NCBI RefSeq assembly: GCF_047948215.1
Contig: NC_134458.1
Location: forward strand, 132,249,571-132,313,570
Length of the DNA stretch: 64,000 bases
Direction of reading: 5' to 3'
Source: Lycorma delicatula
Lineage: Eukaryota; Arthropoda; Insecta; Hemiptera; Fulgoridae
Made by a program: the position numbers and the translations under genes. The stretch's first letter is position 1. Every line of letters starts with the position of its first letter. This document shows, piece after piece, positions 48,003 to 59,480 of this stretch. The notes under the pieces are model-generated. The model did no database searches. It had not been told where the DNA came from and worked only from the letters and a program-made list of their open reading frames with translations.

Positions 48003-49352
48003 CGTCTGTAATCTGCCCGCCCCCGGAACCGGATCCGAAATTACGCATAAACTCAGTTCCGAAGGATGCCTCCGCCTCAAACTACCTCAGTGGGGCGCTA
48101 GCTCCATCCAGGCAGCCTGGACTCGGTCTTGTGTTACATGCCATGCCTCTAGCGGGGAACCCCAAGGGTCCTCCGTCGGGACTCCGGTCTTGACGCCTAG
48201 CCTCTATAATGGTGAACCTTCGGAGGATCCCCTACCGGGACTACGGTCTATTATCCCCCCCCCTCACCAATGGCGTCCGCAAAGGAGTTCTACCCGATCA
48301 TTGGTGGTAGGACGCGGAGCCTCCCACCCCTCCTGGAGGGGCTGTCCCCTACAGACACCGCAGCTTCGTTGTGCATACTCCAGCGGATTCATGACGTGGG
48401 CAAAGTCGCCTTACATCCACGGACTCCAGACGCATGCCCATGCAATTTGCCTGTAAGACACCAAGGTTCTTGCATACAGTCTTTTTTGCAAGTGGCCAGG
48501 CTCGCCCCAGGTAAAGCAGTGGCCGCTGCGATATGGTCCAAGACACAATTTGGCCCTGTGGCCTGGCTTCAGCGACGAAAACATAAGTCATTAAAGTTGC
48601 GCCTCATCACCTGGCAGGCCATTCACCCTATTCGAATTCGCCCATCGGACAGAAGACTGTCCGCCAAGATGGGCGGCACTGCCAAGGTGACCACTTGCGT
48701 CACCCCAAAGCTGGCCGCATGGATAATATATTTAATAAGACCGACTTCCTTGTAACCTGGCGAAGGCTCCTTTAGGAACTCGTCTTTCGTAGTGAGTACG
48801 TTCACGTTCTTAACAACGTGAACCCTCCGGCCACCTCTTCCCGTCAGAGCCGTAGTGGCACCCTCTAACTTTTCGGCGATGTACTTGCTCAGTTGTTCAG
48901 CACACTACTGTTCAGCTCGCACCCGTAGATGCAGGTCCTCCCCCTGCCACTATCGTGCAGAGAAGACCCCGACCTCATCCGTCAACACTGCCACCTTGAC
49001 GGATCGAAGGATTTCGGCATACCTTCTGCCGTAACCACCACCGTTGTTGTCGGCGGACCCACGGGTAGTTTCTTGCTCTTTAACGACGATGCCGATGGTA
49101 CTCGTGAAAGACACACATGCTTCTTCTCCACCCGCCTACACATGTACTCCACGGAACGCCGTAGAATCTGCCCAAGCCGACCCGACGGCCCACAAAACCA
49201 GACTAGTCGATCCTGCCTATCTTGCGTCACTTGCGGTACGGACCTGCAAATCACCGACGCTACCTCGCAGTCCCCAACTGCCGAATCAGCCATTAAAGTC
49301 CGGCCGTCATCAATTTTACATCCATTTCCCCTCCGCAATCGTAATTACCAAT
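48003..49352 (-). pseudogene. R1-like LINE ORF1 (Gag) fragment in a GC-rich island
   Basis: The minus strand from about 48975 to 48623 is nearly open: VAVLTDEVGVFSA, AEQLSKYIAEKLEGATTAL, HVVKNVNVLTTKDEFLKE, VTQVVTLAVPPILADSLLSD, GRIRIG, then a stop where the family has Trp, then MACQVMRR. Three zinc knuckles follow in shifting frames: CFR(C)LKPGHRAKLC, CFTWGEPGHL...KDC and CLTGKLHGHASGVRGC, with some Cys lost. Such CCHC triplets end the RNA-binding Gag-like protein of R1/LOA-type elements. Sequence above 49000 is the N-terminal part (open frame 49338-48982). No ORF2 endonuclease or reverse transcriptase follows; the GC-rich, CpG-bearing island stops at 48003. Plus-strand frames here, including one of 161 codons, are shadows. 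Confidence 0.75.
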
Positions 49353-50354
49353 TACTGATTTTTTTTTAGTTTGTGTATGTTAATTGCCATAACCAGTATG
49401 ATTATCATTGACCTCACGTGAGTGACGTCACTCCCAAAAATGTAAGGTATCTTTAAAAGTAAACATGCTAGGCTTGGTAGGAAATGTTAAGAATGAAGTT
49501 GTTTACCATTATGTTTTTTACTGGAAATACAGTTGCTTGTCACCAAACCAACCCACCGAAATAAATGTGATATCAGCCTTACGAGTTAACAACTTCATTA
49601 TGTTGACCGTGGGGATTTGCTGTATATGAACATCATTACTGTCAGAGAAAGCAACCCTAATCGTTACCTATCTTGTATTTTAGGTGCTTACATGCGTTAT
49701 AATCTTAAGAATGCAGGAACATACGGTGCAAATAAACAAATTTATGTACTTATTCCTATAGAAAAATTGTGCTTATTTATTTATATGTTCTTTCGGCTCA
49801 GCACGGAGTTATTCTGATATATATTTTCTTAATTATTATTTTTAGCTTATATTATAAAAAAATTAAAATTAATAAGCCACTTTGTAGATAACTGAATCTT
49901 TAATAAAGTTAGTATATATCTAATTTCAGTTAATATCTGAAATTAATATGAAGTATCTATAAATTTCCTTTGAGTATAAATCAATTGGAAATCATTTCAA
50001 GCATCTCAGTGTTTGATGTAAAATAGATAATTTGAGATGATTTGCTAAATTTTATTTCATCATCAGTAATCCGTAACAGTTTTATATAAACAAAGTAGAT
50101 TTATATAACATATAACGCTATCTAGTAATTATTTGATTTCATGATTTGCTATTAAATTTAAGTTTTCTAATAAAATTATAATAAACATCTCTGTTACAGC
50201 TCTATGTGAATTATTAGTTTTATGAAGTTACATTCAGATTATTTCGTATTACACTTTCCTCGCCGTTAGTATGTAAAAAAATAAAGTTATGTTTTTATTC
50301 TAATGGATGGCTACATTTAATTACGGTGCACATTTCCTTATTTTTGTTCATTAA
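49353..50354. other. Spacer; E-box and CRE-like palindromes at its start
   Basis: Contains TCACGTGA (49415-49422) and TGACGTCA (49424-49431) side by side. The rest is AT-rich with no recognised gene. Confidence 0.35.
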
Positions 50355-50378
50355 ATATATTTATATATATATATATGT

Positions 50379-50424
<46 letters not shown>
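50355..50424. repeat. Compound (TA)n(GT)n microsatellite
   Basis: About 20 bases of TA followed by about 48 bases of GT with one TATG interruption. Confidence 0.95.
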
Positions 50425-50428
<4 letters not shown>

Positions 50429-51179
50429 CTTTAAATTTTTAAAAATAACCCATTCGTTATTCAAATAACTCAAGTAACTTGAAAGTGATCGATGAAAGTG
50501 ACCGAAAAACCTTTGCCCCAAAAACCTTAAACTTTGACGACAAATGTTATTAAAATTTAGTTTAAATATAGTATGACACATTTAAAAGTTTAAAGTATAT
50601 TTTTTATGTGGGGATTTGTGTAGGTAAAAAGTAATTAATTAATTCTACTTCCCTTTAGGTTTTTTTTTATTCATTCTTCTAAAATGAATTTCTGTAATGA
50701 AATAATTAATTATAATTATTCCTACAATAATTATAGTAATTATCACTTTTAAAAATCATTGGCAACATCATATCAACTGCATTGTTCTGTCGCATAGTAT
50801 ATCTCAGCATTAATGGAAAAATTTGCTAAAGACCCCAGAAGTCAATAAAAAATACAGGAAGATATAAAAAAAAAATATGACACCTTTTTTTCATATTATT
50901 CTATTAAATAGATTTTCTTAGTTAAGAATTGACAGCAAATGTAAAGAAATTATTCTAAAAAATAAAATAATTATTATATACATTCTTGATGTCTTTATAT
51001 TTTACCATTACTTGTTTGCTTTGGCTGATGTTGATGATGGAAAAATGAATCAAAAATTACAAAATTGGATTTAAACGGATGAATTAAAAAAAACTGTAAA
51101 GAGCAATAAAAAAAATTCTCAAAAACAATTTTCTTTTAATTTTTAAAAAATTGTTCATCAACAACTTAAATCCGTTTAA
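50425..51179. other. AT-rich spacer, nothing recognised
   Basis: No motif or repeat end recognised. Confidence 0.4.
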
Positions 51180-51728
51180 GTTTGAAGATTTTAAATCCGT
51201 AATAATATTCCAACAAGATGGAGCGCCACCACGTTGGGGTTTATTAGTGCGTGAATTCCTCAACATCAAACTGAGGGTAAATAAACCCTACTAACCAGTT
51301 CAGATAGATATTCGCGTTAACTGCCGTTTCCGCAGAGAAAAAAGGTCCAATCACACGATCGTGAGGTAACAATCATCATTTTCAATTCTTTCAATCTTTA
51401 ATTAATGATATTAATTATTATTAATTTATAAAGGACGTAATTATAATCGTTTTTTCAAAACATTTTGAACGGTAGATCGCGAATGATTTAACTTGTGAGC
51501 TGGTCTCCGAGTTGACTTCCCAGGGTTGCCAACAAGACTAACGAATAATCTCCATTTTTCATCTGCTGTTCTAGGCCTGCCTGCACCCATTTTATGTTCA
51601 ACACTGCCAGTTTATTTAAATTTATCTCCATGAATGAATACTTGTTCATGGTTCTTGACACTTGTGTCTGGTTTCGTTTCAATAAACCACTTTACGCATT
51701 GTGCTTTCATTTGTGGATTCATGGCGAT
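51180..51728 (-). pseudogene. Tc1/mariner-type transposase remnant with local inversion
   Basis: The minus strand gives an N-terminus (51722-51440): MNPQMKAQCVKWFIETKPDT, then TGSVEHKMGAGRPRTADE, NPGKSTRRPAHKLNHSRST and VQNVLKKR, the two DNA-binding helix-turn-helix units with the GRPR motif between. After an unreadable gap, 51365-51280 gives DRVIGPFFSAETAVNANIYL NWLVGFIYPQ. The next expected block, with the second catalytic Asp, is on the opposite strand: 51186-51275 plus reads SVIIFQQDGAPPRWGLLVRE FLN. So a segment of about 95 bp is inverted inside the element. The His after APP has also become Arg. The gene is inactive. Confidence 0.78.
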
Positions 51729-53595
51729 TGACGTATACGGTTACGTAAACAATCACAGCGCTATCTAGAATTTTCCGAGGGAAAATTTATAAGTGAGTTA
51801 CCTGTTAAAGAGAGCTCAACCACACATTAATAGGATTATTAATTTTTTTCTAATAAGTCTGCAAAGCTTTTTCAGATAATTCTAGGATCCTGGTATAATT
51901 TTCTTCTCTTACAACAAAAATAATCTCATATATATTCTCATTATTTATATTCATTCATATTTAAAATTTTTAATGAAATAAAGTTAATAAAAAGTAAATT
52001 TAGAATTCCAATCCATATAGAAAAACCGTTACTTATCACACGTTACACCCTAAACCTAAACCTGCACATTCATTTTTCAACCTAGCTATTAACCCCATTA
52101 CACATGTGTAATGATAATAACTATACTATTTATAGTAGAAACTGCAGTTAATATTTTTCAGTTCGATGGGTGGAGCCGTTTTTGAGATACCATTGTGATA
52201 TACACACATACATTCAGCAAAAATAAATAAAAAAATTGAAATATAAATATAAATATATAATACTTTCGTATTATATATTTATATAAATTGCTATTCAGTT
52301 AATTTGACGGATGTAATATGAACGTAATGTGACTAAGTCATAATGATTATGCATAAAATTCTTTGAATTGTTATTAAATTTTATTCCGCACTCATATAAA
52401 GAAAACCGGTAGTTCCTCCTTTCAGTGATGCATACTCTTTCGGTGTTTTCATCCGCCACAACTGTGCAGCTTGCTGATTGACGGAACAATCTATACCGAA
52501 TATGCTTTGCCATACTAGATAATATCCTGCTCAGATACTACTCGTAGATAGTATTAGAGCAGTTACAGCGCCAAGGTGGAGAAACAAAAAAAAAGATTAA
52601 TTAATTATAAAATGTAAAATTGACAACCGATTTTTATTTTTGTAGGTTATGAAGTACAAAGTGTCCCATTTGAAAACATTATTTATTTCAAGAAATGTAT
52701 AAATTAAGAAGTTAAATATTTTTCAGATATATGGGAAAAATTAATTATAAACACTTTCCGTTTACTGAAATTAATAATAAAAAAAAGTCATAATTAAAAA
52801 TTAAAACAGGTTGCAGTTAAAACAAACTAAGTTCAACTCAACTGGATATAAATCACAAGGAATTTGGGGGTAAGAGAAAAGTCAACAGGTGGTAGAGTGT
52901 ACTCAGGAAAATTCATGGTATTATTTCTGTACCATAAATTGGTTCAATCCATTGCCATAAAATATTAGTTAGCGTAATAAATTTAATGGATTAAGAACCA
53001 CTGTTGATATATTAGGGATAATCTGTTAGTTTATTTCATGCGTTAACATTGGTGGTTTCACGGTAGCTAAAGATTTAAATTAAAAAAAATTAATAAATGT
53101 ATAATATTCACCAGTTATGTTAAAAGATCAATAAGCAGTAAATTTCTATTATATAAATGTATATATATTACGTATCATTACCCTTGCATTACAGCAAACA
53201 TTTTTTCTATTGATTTAAATAATTTTTTGATTTTTAATTAGATTTTTCAAAATTTGAATATTGATTACAACTACCATTTCAATAGTTTGTTCTTACTTTA
53301 ATTTAATTTCTTAAATACCTCAAGGCAATGTGAATTTTAATCATTTAAGTTTAATTTCATTACTGGTCAGTCCGAGAATGTTTTAAGATTAACTGTCCAC
53401 AAACTACGAATTGAATTTATAATCGACTGTTTATTTATGTTGTGTGGAGTAAAATAATATATTAATTAAAAAAATAATAGTCTTTATTTCGTAAATTTAC
53501 CAGTGGAATTATAATACTTTTATAAGCTAAACATTTGAACAAGAGGTCACTGTTATAGATAATTTAAAAATGCTTTTAGAATATGAAGGTTTTTT
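51729..53595. other. AT-rich spacer, no recognised gene
   Basis: 52140-52200 (TTCGATGGGTGGAGCCGTTT then TTGAGATACC) looks like part of a dispersed repeat. A 72-codon minus-strand frame at 52295-52513 has a more balanced composition than its surroundings but no motif I recognise. Confidence 0.35.
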
Positions 53596-54309
53596 ACTTC
53601 CTTGTACGAATTAATAAAAGTGTTGTAATCGCGAAAAATTTGGGTTTCAGGTTTCAACGGAAATATCCATTTTGACTATCCCTGAATCCATTTTGACTAG
53701 CTTCGGCGTGATGACTGTACGTACGTATGTATCTCGCATAACTCAAAAATGATTAGCCGTAGCATGTTGAAATTTTGGATGTAGGACTGTTGTAGTATCT
53801 ATTTGTGCACCTCCTCTTTTGATTGCAATCGACTGAACCAACAGTGTTGAAAAAGGCCCAAAATAAAAAAAAATAAAAATTGAATTTTGGACTTTTTCTT
53901 AACTGCAGTAATAAGCTCTCTCATTAAAAGCTTTTCAACGATATATCATAAGTGGTACTTAATTTCATTAGTTCCAGAGTTATAACCAAATAAAAGTTTA
54001 ATTAATGAAATATTTGGATATTAAAAGGGCAAGGCAAAGCGGTTCGAATCCGACTTCATCTCGTTTTTTTTAACTTTTTTTTAAATTTAAATATATTGAT
54101 TTATTAATAATTACTAACCTCTGATTATAACAATTTTTACAATAAATAATAATTCAATAATAACAATAAAAAAAATAAAAAATAAAAATGAAAAAATCAC
54201 ATGTAATTAATAAAATAAATTTTATGTACTTTTCATTAAAAAAAAAAAATTGTATATGTAATTTAATAGGTGTACAAGGAAGTCATGGGGTGTTCACATT
54301 AGATTTTTT
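53596..54309 (+). repeat. Unnamed ~700-bp repeat, copy C
   Basis: Starts ACTTCCTTGTACGAATTAAT and ends GTACAAGGAAGTCATGGGGT GTTCACATTAGATTTTTTT. The motif series is as in copies A and B. Near its 3' end it has AAGCGGTTCGAATCCGACTT, an exact match to a polymerase III B-box (GGTTCGAATCC); copies A and B have GGTTGGAATCC and GGTTAGAACCA there. It pairs head-to-tail inverted with copy D 560 bp away. Confidence 0.85.
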
Positions 54310-54872
54310 TATATTTACATCATACTAAAGTGTAAGAAGCTTTATATCTATTAGTTATTAAAGAAAATGACCCGTATTATCAATAGTTACAGTTTATGAA
54401 CTTGGTATTTCAGCTGATCTATCACTGATGAAAACCAGTCATTCGTCCGTATTTTGATGGAAAAATTATTACGTCATCTTATCATACAAAACCTATTTGT
54501 ATAATATTCAAGAAGTTATAGAAATTTTGTGATCAGGTTTGGTGGTAGAATGGGTAAATTCTTTCTATATAATTGAGCATTGTCTCAGTAAAATTTTAAG
54601 AAAGAAAGAGAAGGCAAAGAAATAAAAAAAAAAAGAGGAAAGAAAATAGGAAAAAGTAAATACGTCAAAAATTGTGAGGGGATAGAGAGAAACAGTGAGA
54701 GAGGTAATAAGGAAAAGAAATGAAAGTAATATTGTTTTTTGGAGTACGGTAGTGTTTCCGAAATTATTTTTCTTCTTGCCAATATATATTTACTCATAAC
54801 GTTCATTCTCTAGAAGAATCACAAATAAGACTATCTTTCATAATTTTAATTTTATAAAATATTTTTTAAAAA
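54310..54872. other. Spacer between inverted repeat copies; purine-rich tract
   Basis: 54595-54725 is strongly purine-rich (GA/AAG runs). No coding or repeat motif otherwise. Confidence 0.35.
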
Positions 54873-55446
54873 ATCTGATGTGGATACCACATTACGTCCT
54901 TGTATGCCTATTAAATTACATAAACACCTGTCTAAAATGAAAAGTACATAACATTTTATTTCATTAATAACTTCTGATATTTTTTATTTTTATTTTTGTT
55001 ATTGAATTATTATTCATCGTAATTTTTTTTCAATGAGAGGTTAATAATTATTAATAAATTAATATAATTAAATTTTAAAAAAAAGTTAAAAAGAAAGGAA
55101 ATGAAGTCGAATTCGAACCGATGTGCCTTCCCCTTGTAAAATCAAAGTATTTTAATAATTAAAATTTTATTTGGCTATATCTGGAACCAATGAAAATAAG
55201 TAACACTTATGATAAATCGTTGAAAAGCTCTCAATGATAAACCCTCATTGAGAGCTCTCAATGAGGGTTTATTACTGCAGTTAAGAAAAGTACAAAATCC
55301 AAATGTTTTGGATTTTGGGCCTTTTTTGACACTTTTGGTTCAGTCGATTGCAGTCAATAAGGTAAGTGCACAATTAGATGTTACAACAGTCCTATATCCA
55401 AAATTTCAACATCCTACGGCTAATTGTTTGAGTTATGCGAGATAAG
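54873..55446 (-). repeat. Unnamed ~700-bp repeat, copy D, truncated, with palindromic insertion
   Basis: Inverted relative to A-C: the left edge ATCTGATGTGGATACCACAT then TACGTCCTTGTATGCC is the family's 3' end, and its hairpin ATGTGG..CCACAT is intact here. At the right it stops at GAGTTATGCGAGAT, i.e. inside the ATCTCGCATAACTC motif, so the first ~130 bp of the family are missing. A 36-bp perfect palindrome has been added at 55237-55272. Confidence 0.83.
55237..55272. repeat. Perfect 36-bp palindrome
   Basis: ATAAACCCTCATTGAGAG followed at once by its reverse complement CTCTCAATGAGGGTTTAT, no loop. Comparison with copies A-C shows the original order AAAGCTCTCAATGAG..TTATTACTGCAG, so the left half is an inverted duplication of the right half. 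Confidence 0.92.
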
Positions 55447-55449
55447 AGA

Positions 55450-55880
55450 GTAAATCAAATATAAACGGGATTTTTGTTCCTGAGCGCCTACGATTGGTAT
55501 GACTGAGCTCGCGCTTCTAGTATCCTTAGGTGTGGTCATTAGAAGTGAGGAGAGCTGGCCATTTCACACTCCCAACCAATTCGTCAGTAACGCTCACGAT
55601 GTTGGAGGAACAGGAGCACCCCTCCACTGCGCAACGCATAATTATAAAATTTCTTGCTCGTGAAGGAGTTCAAGCGACGGAAATTTTCCGGAGATCGACT
55701 GCAGAGTTTGGGGACTAAACATTTTCAAAAACTCGTGTATTTGCCTGGCATAAAGAGTTCAAGAAAGGACGATAACTAGGAAAATCAGTAACACGAACGC
55801 CGTCTTCAGACCAGCATTACAGACGAAAACTTCGGGCGGTTCGAGACATTCTTGAAGACGATCGTAATCATCGATTAATT
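55450..55880 (+). pseudogene. Mariner transposase N-terminal fragment
   Basis: The plus strand reads MLEEQEHPSTAQRIIIKFLA, REGVQATEIFRRSTAEFGD, a stop, then TFSKTRVFAWHKEFKKGR, a stop, then RTPSSDQHYRRKLRAVRDIL and EDDRNHRLIDE. This is the mariner helix-turn-helix pair: family form IKFLxxEGxxxxEIHRRLxxxYG....S..VF.WH..FK.GR. Two in-frame stops kill it. Directly after LIDE, around 55880, the sequence becomes the ORF1 of a jockey element, so the mariner core is missing or displaced. Confidence 0.8.
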
Positions 55881-56652
55881 GACGAAGTTAGGCCACGAGG
55901 TTAGATACGTTCTACATCGTCAACCGAAGGAACCGCTGCCGCGTTATTTCATAGATTTGGAGCCGAAATTTAATAATAAAGAAATTTTTGACGCAACATC
56001 TCTCAATTATACAACTGTAAGCTTTGAAGCTCCGTATTTTAAAAAAGAAGTGGTCCAATGCAAACGTTGCAAACGCTTTGGGCATACCAAAACTTATGCA
56101 ATCACCCGCATCGTTGTGTAAAATATGGTGCAGATCATGCCACATTAGTCTGTTCTAAGGTACCACAGGTTCCAACTTCCTGCGTCAACTGCGGCGATCA
56201 ACACCCAGTGAGTTACAAAGGGTGTAAAATCTGTCAACACTATAAAACTCAGGTCTATTCTCCCAAAACCGCCCTATCCTCCAGAGTTGCAACTAATAAC
56301 AATTCTATTGATAATAATAACTATACTAGTATCAATAATAACAAACTGAGTGATAAAAGCGGGAGATTTTCGTGTAACTAACTCGAGAAACAATGGTTTT
56401 CATAATTATAATAGTGGTAATGTTAGTGATAACAATAATAATGAACATAATAATAAGCTGAATATTTCTGGTCCTACCTACGCTGAAAAAGTTGAAAATC
56501 ATAGCCCATATGATTAACAAACTATTGATAACCAAAATTTTCATGGGCTCATGAATGTAGTGGAACATATGTTCCAAAGATTTGAGTGACTGCTTGAAAA
56601 TATGATGGATAGAATGATTGAAATATTCATGAATCGTCTTGAGAAAAAATGA
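55880..56652 (+). pseudogene. Jockey-clade LINE, ORF1 (Gag-like), 5'-truncated
   Basis: The frame opens with KLGHEVRYVLHRQPKEPLPR and YFIDLEPKFNNKEIFD, then VVQCKRCKRFGHTKTY. After a frameshift near 56095 it continues CNHPHRCVKYGADHATLVC, SCVNCGDQHPVSYKGCKIC. The CxxCxxxGHxxxxC zinc knuckles and the FFIDLEP.xNNKEIF block are characteristic of jockey ORF1, an RNA-binding protein that forms the element's particle. A second frameshift near 56370 leads to an Asn-rich part and a C-terminal helical piece, MIEIFMNRLEKK. The stop overlaps the ORF2 start as ATGA at 56649-56652, which fits ORF2 translation by termination-reinitiation. The N-terminal portion is absent at the mariner junction. Confidence 0.85.
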
Positions 56653-59340
56653 ATTGTTTCAGACTAGCAATCTGGAATGCTAACGGGTTGTCTGATATAA
56701 AACTAGAATTAGAAGTTTTTTTTTTAAATATTAATAAGATAGACATAATGCTTATATCTGAAACAAGGTTTACTGATGAAAATTTTGTCAAGTTTCAGGG
56801 CTATACTGTATATTGCACCAATCACCCATCAGCAATGAACACGGGGGTACTGCTGTTATTATTAAAAGTACTTTTTCTCACTTTCTATTGCTTGAACATA
56901 AAAAGGACATTTTACAAGCCACTACCGTAGTTGTCCACAATGAGCGATCACAATTTTCTGTCTCTTCCGTTTATTGCTCACCAAGGCATGCTGTGAAGGC
57001 GGATCAGTTTACACCATTCTTTGGATCCTTGGGTCCGAGATTCATCTGTGGTGGAGATTGTAATTCTAAGCACCTACATTGAGGGTCGCCATTAACATCA
57101 CCAAAAGGCAGGCTACTTTTCAGATCGATGACTGACAATAATTTGGAGTTTTTGTCTTCTGTAAAACCAACCTACTGGCCTACAGATCTTCATAAAATTT
57201 CAGATCTCCTGGATTTTTTCATTTTCATAGCTATTTCTGAATACTATTTACATGTTGAATCACGTTTTGACTTGTCGTCAGATCATACGCTTGTTGTGCT
57301 TACGATATCTTTTGACGTTATGCTAGCTTCTCAATCTCCCACTCTGCTTAATTGACCAGTAAATGACATTTTCAAGATTTTTTTACAGGAAAATTCAAGG
57401 TTGGACGTGCCTTCAAAATCACTGGCCGATGTGGATAATGTAGTATACGAATTTACCAAATTGATTCAGTGAGCGGCGTGGGCCTCCAGTCCCAATTTGG
57501 ATTCTGCTCCCCCAGCTCAAAATACATATTCGGTCTTCCTCAGACAAAAGATAGAACAGCGGAGACTGCGAGGCGTATGACAGAGAATTCGTTTCCCTGC
57601 TGATAAGGGAAGATTTAACAGGGCTTCTCAAGAATTAAAGAGATTAATTCAAACATTTAAAAACATTTCACTTCAATCATATATTGAAGATATTTCTGAT
57701 AGGCAGTCTGCTGAATATATTTTAAGGAAAGCTACAAAGTCGTTCAAGAGACCCCAGCAGTCTATTTCTCCTGTCCGTAAAAATAACAAAATATGGACGA
57801 GAAGTTTTCAAGAGAAGGCGAACTTATTTGCTGAGCACTTTTCCTACGTGTTCCAGCCCAATAATATCGAAACAGATCCAAATGAAATTAGAAAAATTTT
57901 TCAGACATTTGATTTCTCATTTTCAAATGTTCTTACGAATTAAACGCTTTACATTCCACGAGGTTTCTTCAGTGATTAACAATGAGTACATCCAGCCGGG
58001 ATATGATTTAATCACCGGTCAGGTTCTTCAAGCATTACCTCGACAAGCGATACGTTTAGTCACTCTAATATTTAATGCTGTTATTCGAATTGGTCATTTT
58101 CCTGGTCCGTGGAAAATTAAAAAAATAATTGTTATACCAAAACCGGGTAAACAACCAACAGATGTTAAATCTTATAGGCCTATCATCCAGCTTCCAGTGC
58201 TATCTAAAGTGTTTTAAAAGCTCTTTTTAAAAAGAATGAAGCAGTTCGTAAATGATCAAATTCCAAATCACCAATTTAGATTTAGGGAAAAATATGCTAC
58301 TGTGGAGCAAGGAAACAGAATTATTAACGTTATAAATCATGCTCTAGATAACAAAAAATACTGTTCAGCGGTTTCCTCGATGTTAGTCAAGGTTTGACCA
58401 AGGTTGGCACGTAGAGTTGCTCTATAAATTAAAAAAGATGTTACCGCATGTTTTCAATGTAATGCTAAAATTTAACCTAGAACACAGATATTTTCAAGTT
58501 AAACATAAAGGAGTTTTAACGGATTTGTTCCTAATAAAATCAGGGGTACCTCAAGGAAGTGTTCTCGGACTCATATTATATGTTCAGTTTACTGCCGACT
58601 TGTACGGCTGATATATTACCGTTGCAGCGTTTGGTGATGATACAGCAGTTCTTGCTGATCATGAAAATCCAGCTACTGTATCTCATTATGTTCAAGATTA
58701 TCTCACTCTTCTAATCCTGGCTTACAAGTTGGGAAATAAAGATAAAGGAAACAAAGTCAAAGCACGTCACATTCACCCTTCGGAAGGAAAACTGCCCAAC
58801 TGTTTCTATTTTTAATATTCCAATTCCAAGTTCTCAAGAATGAAAATATTTAGTTTTTCATCTTGACCGGCGCCTTACTTGGGTAAAACATACCAAATCT
58901 AAGCGAATGCAGTTAGACCTAAAGTTTAAAAACATGTATTGGCTAATAGGACACAGATCTCGGCTCTCAGTAGAAAATAAGTGATCGATTTATAAATCCA
59001 TCTTGAAACCAATTTGGACTTATGGGCTTGAATTGTGGAGTACAGCAAGAAATTCCAGTATTGACATACTTGAACGTTATCAAACAAAAACACTACAAAA
59101 AATGTTAAACATACCTTGGTACATAAGCAATAACCTCATACATAATGGATTTTAAATTCTCTATCAACGATATCAAAATCGTTTGGATCGGCATCCAAAT
59201 TATATGGCAGTCAATTTATTGAATAACTCTACTGGGGATTTTTCAAGATTAATGAGAAACAATATCCTTGATTTGATATATTGATTCAATTAAGTGGTTT
59301 TTAATAAATATAGCTTTACGAAGTCCTCTTCAATTTCATT
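56649..59340 (+). pseudogene. Jockey-clade LINE, ORF2 (endonuclease + reverse transcriptase)
   Basis: The start MNCFRLAIWNANGL is set by the ATGA overlap. APE endonuclease motifs follow: WNANGL, ISETRFT, GGDCNSKH, DLLDFFIF and SSDHTLVVL. The reverse transcriptase begins near 57960 (IQPGYDLITGQVLQALPR, IIVIPKPGKQPTDVKSYRPI) and continues with CSAVSSMLVKV-like and GVPQGSVLGLILYVQFTADL. The catalytic box at 58630-58641 is FGDD where FADD is usual. The C-terminal region is scrambled, with LDRHPNYMAVNLLNNSTGDF and NNILDL near 59180-59280. Frameshifts (e.g. near 56840) and stops (57080, 57353, 58609) make it dead. The enzyme nicked target DNA and copied the element RNA. Length is near that of a whole jockey ORF2. 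Confidence 0.88.
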
Positions 59341-59480
59341 TCTTTTCGTTGTTAACTTTTAAGTTAGAAATCACTGGATCTGTAGCTTCTTAATGTTCAT
59401 TCCAAATTTAGCTTACTTATTGTTCAATTTTAAATTTGAACACATTGTAAAGTTACTGTAATGTTATAATAAAAAAATAT
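59341..59480 (+). other. Jockey 3' UTR with short A-rich end
   Basis: Non-coding sequence after ORF2 ends near TGTTATAATAAAAAAATATG (59461-59480), a plausible polyadenylation-type end. No convincing target-site duplication was found. Confidence 0.45.

Noticed and set aside
48270..48755. 161-codon plus-strand open frame, the longest in the window
   Set aside because: It overlaps the minus-strand R1-like Gag fragment, whose zinc-knuckle motifs are clear; the plus frame is a shadow made possible by high GC.
52295..52513. 72-codon minus-strand frame with balanced composition, considered as a host exon
   Set aside because: No similarity recognised, no convincing splice sites or neighbouring exons.
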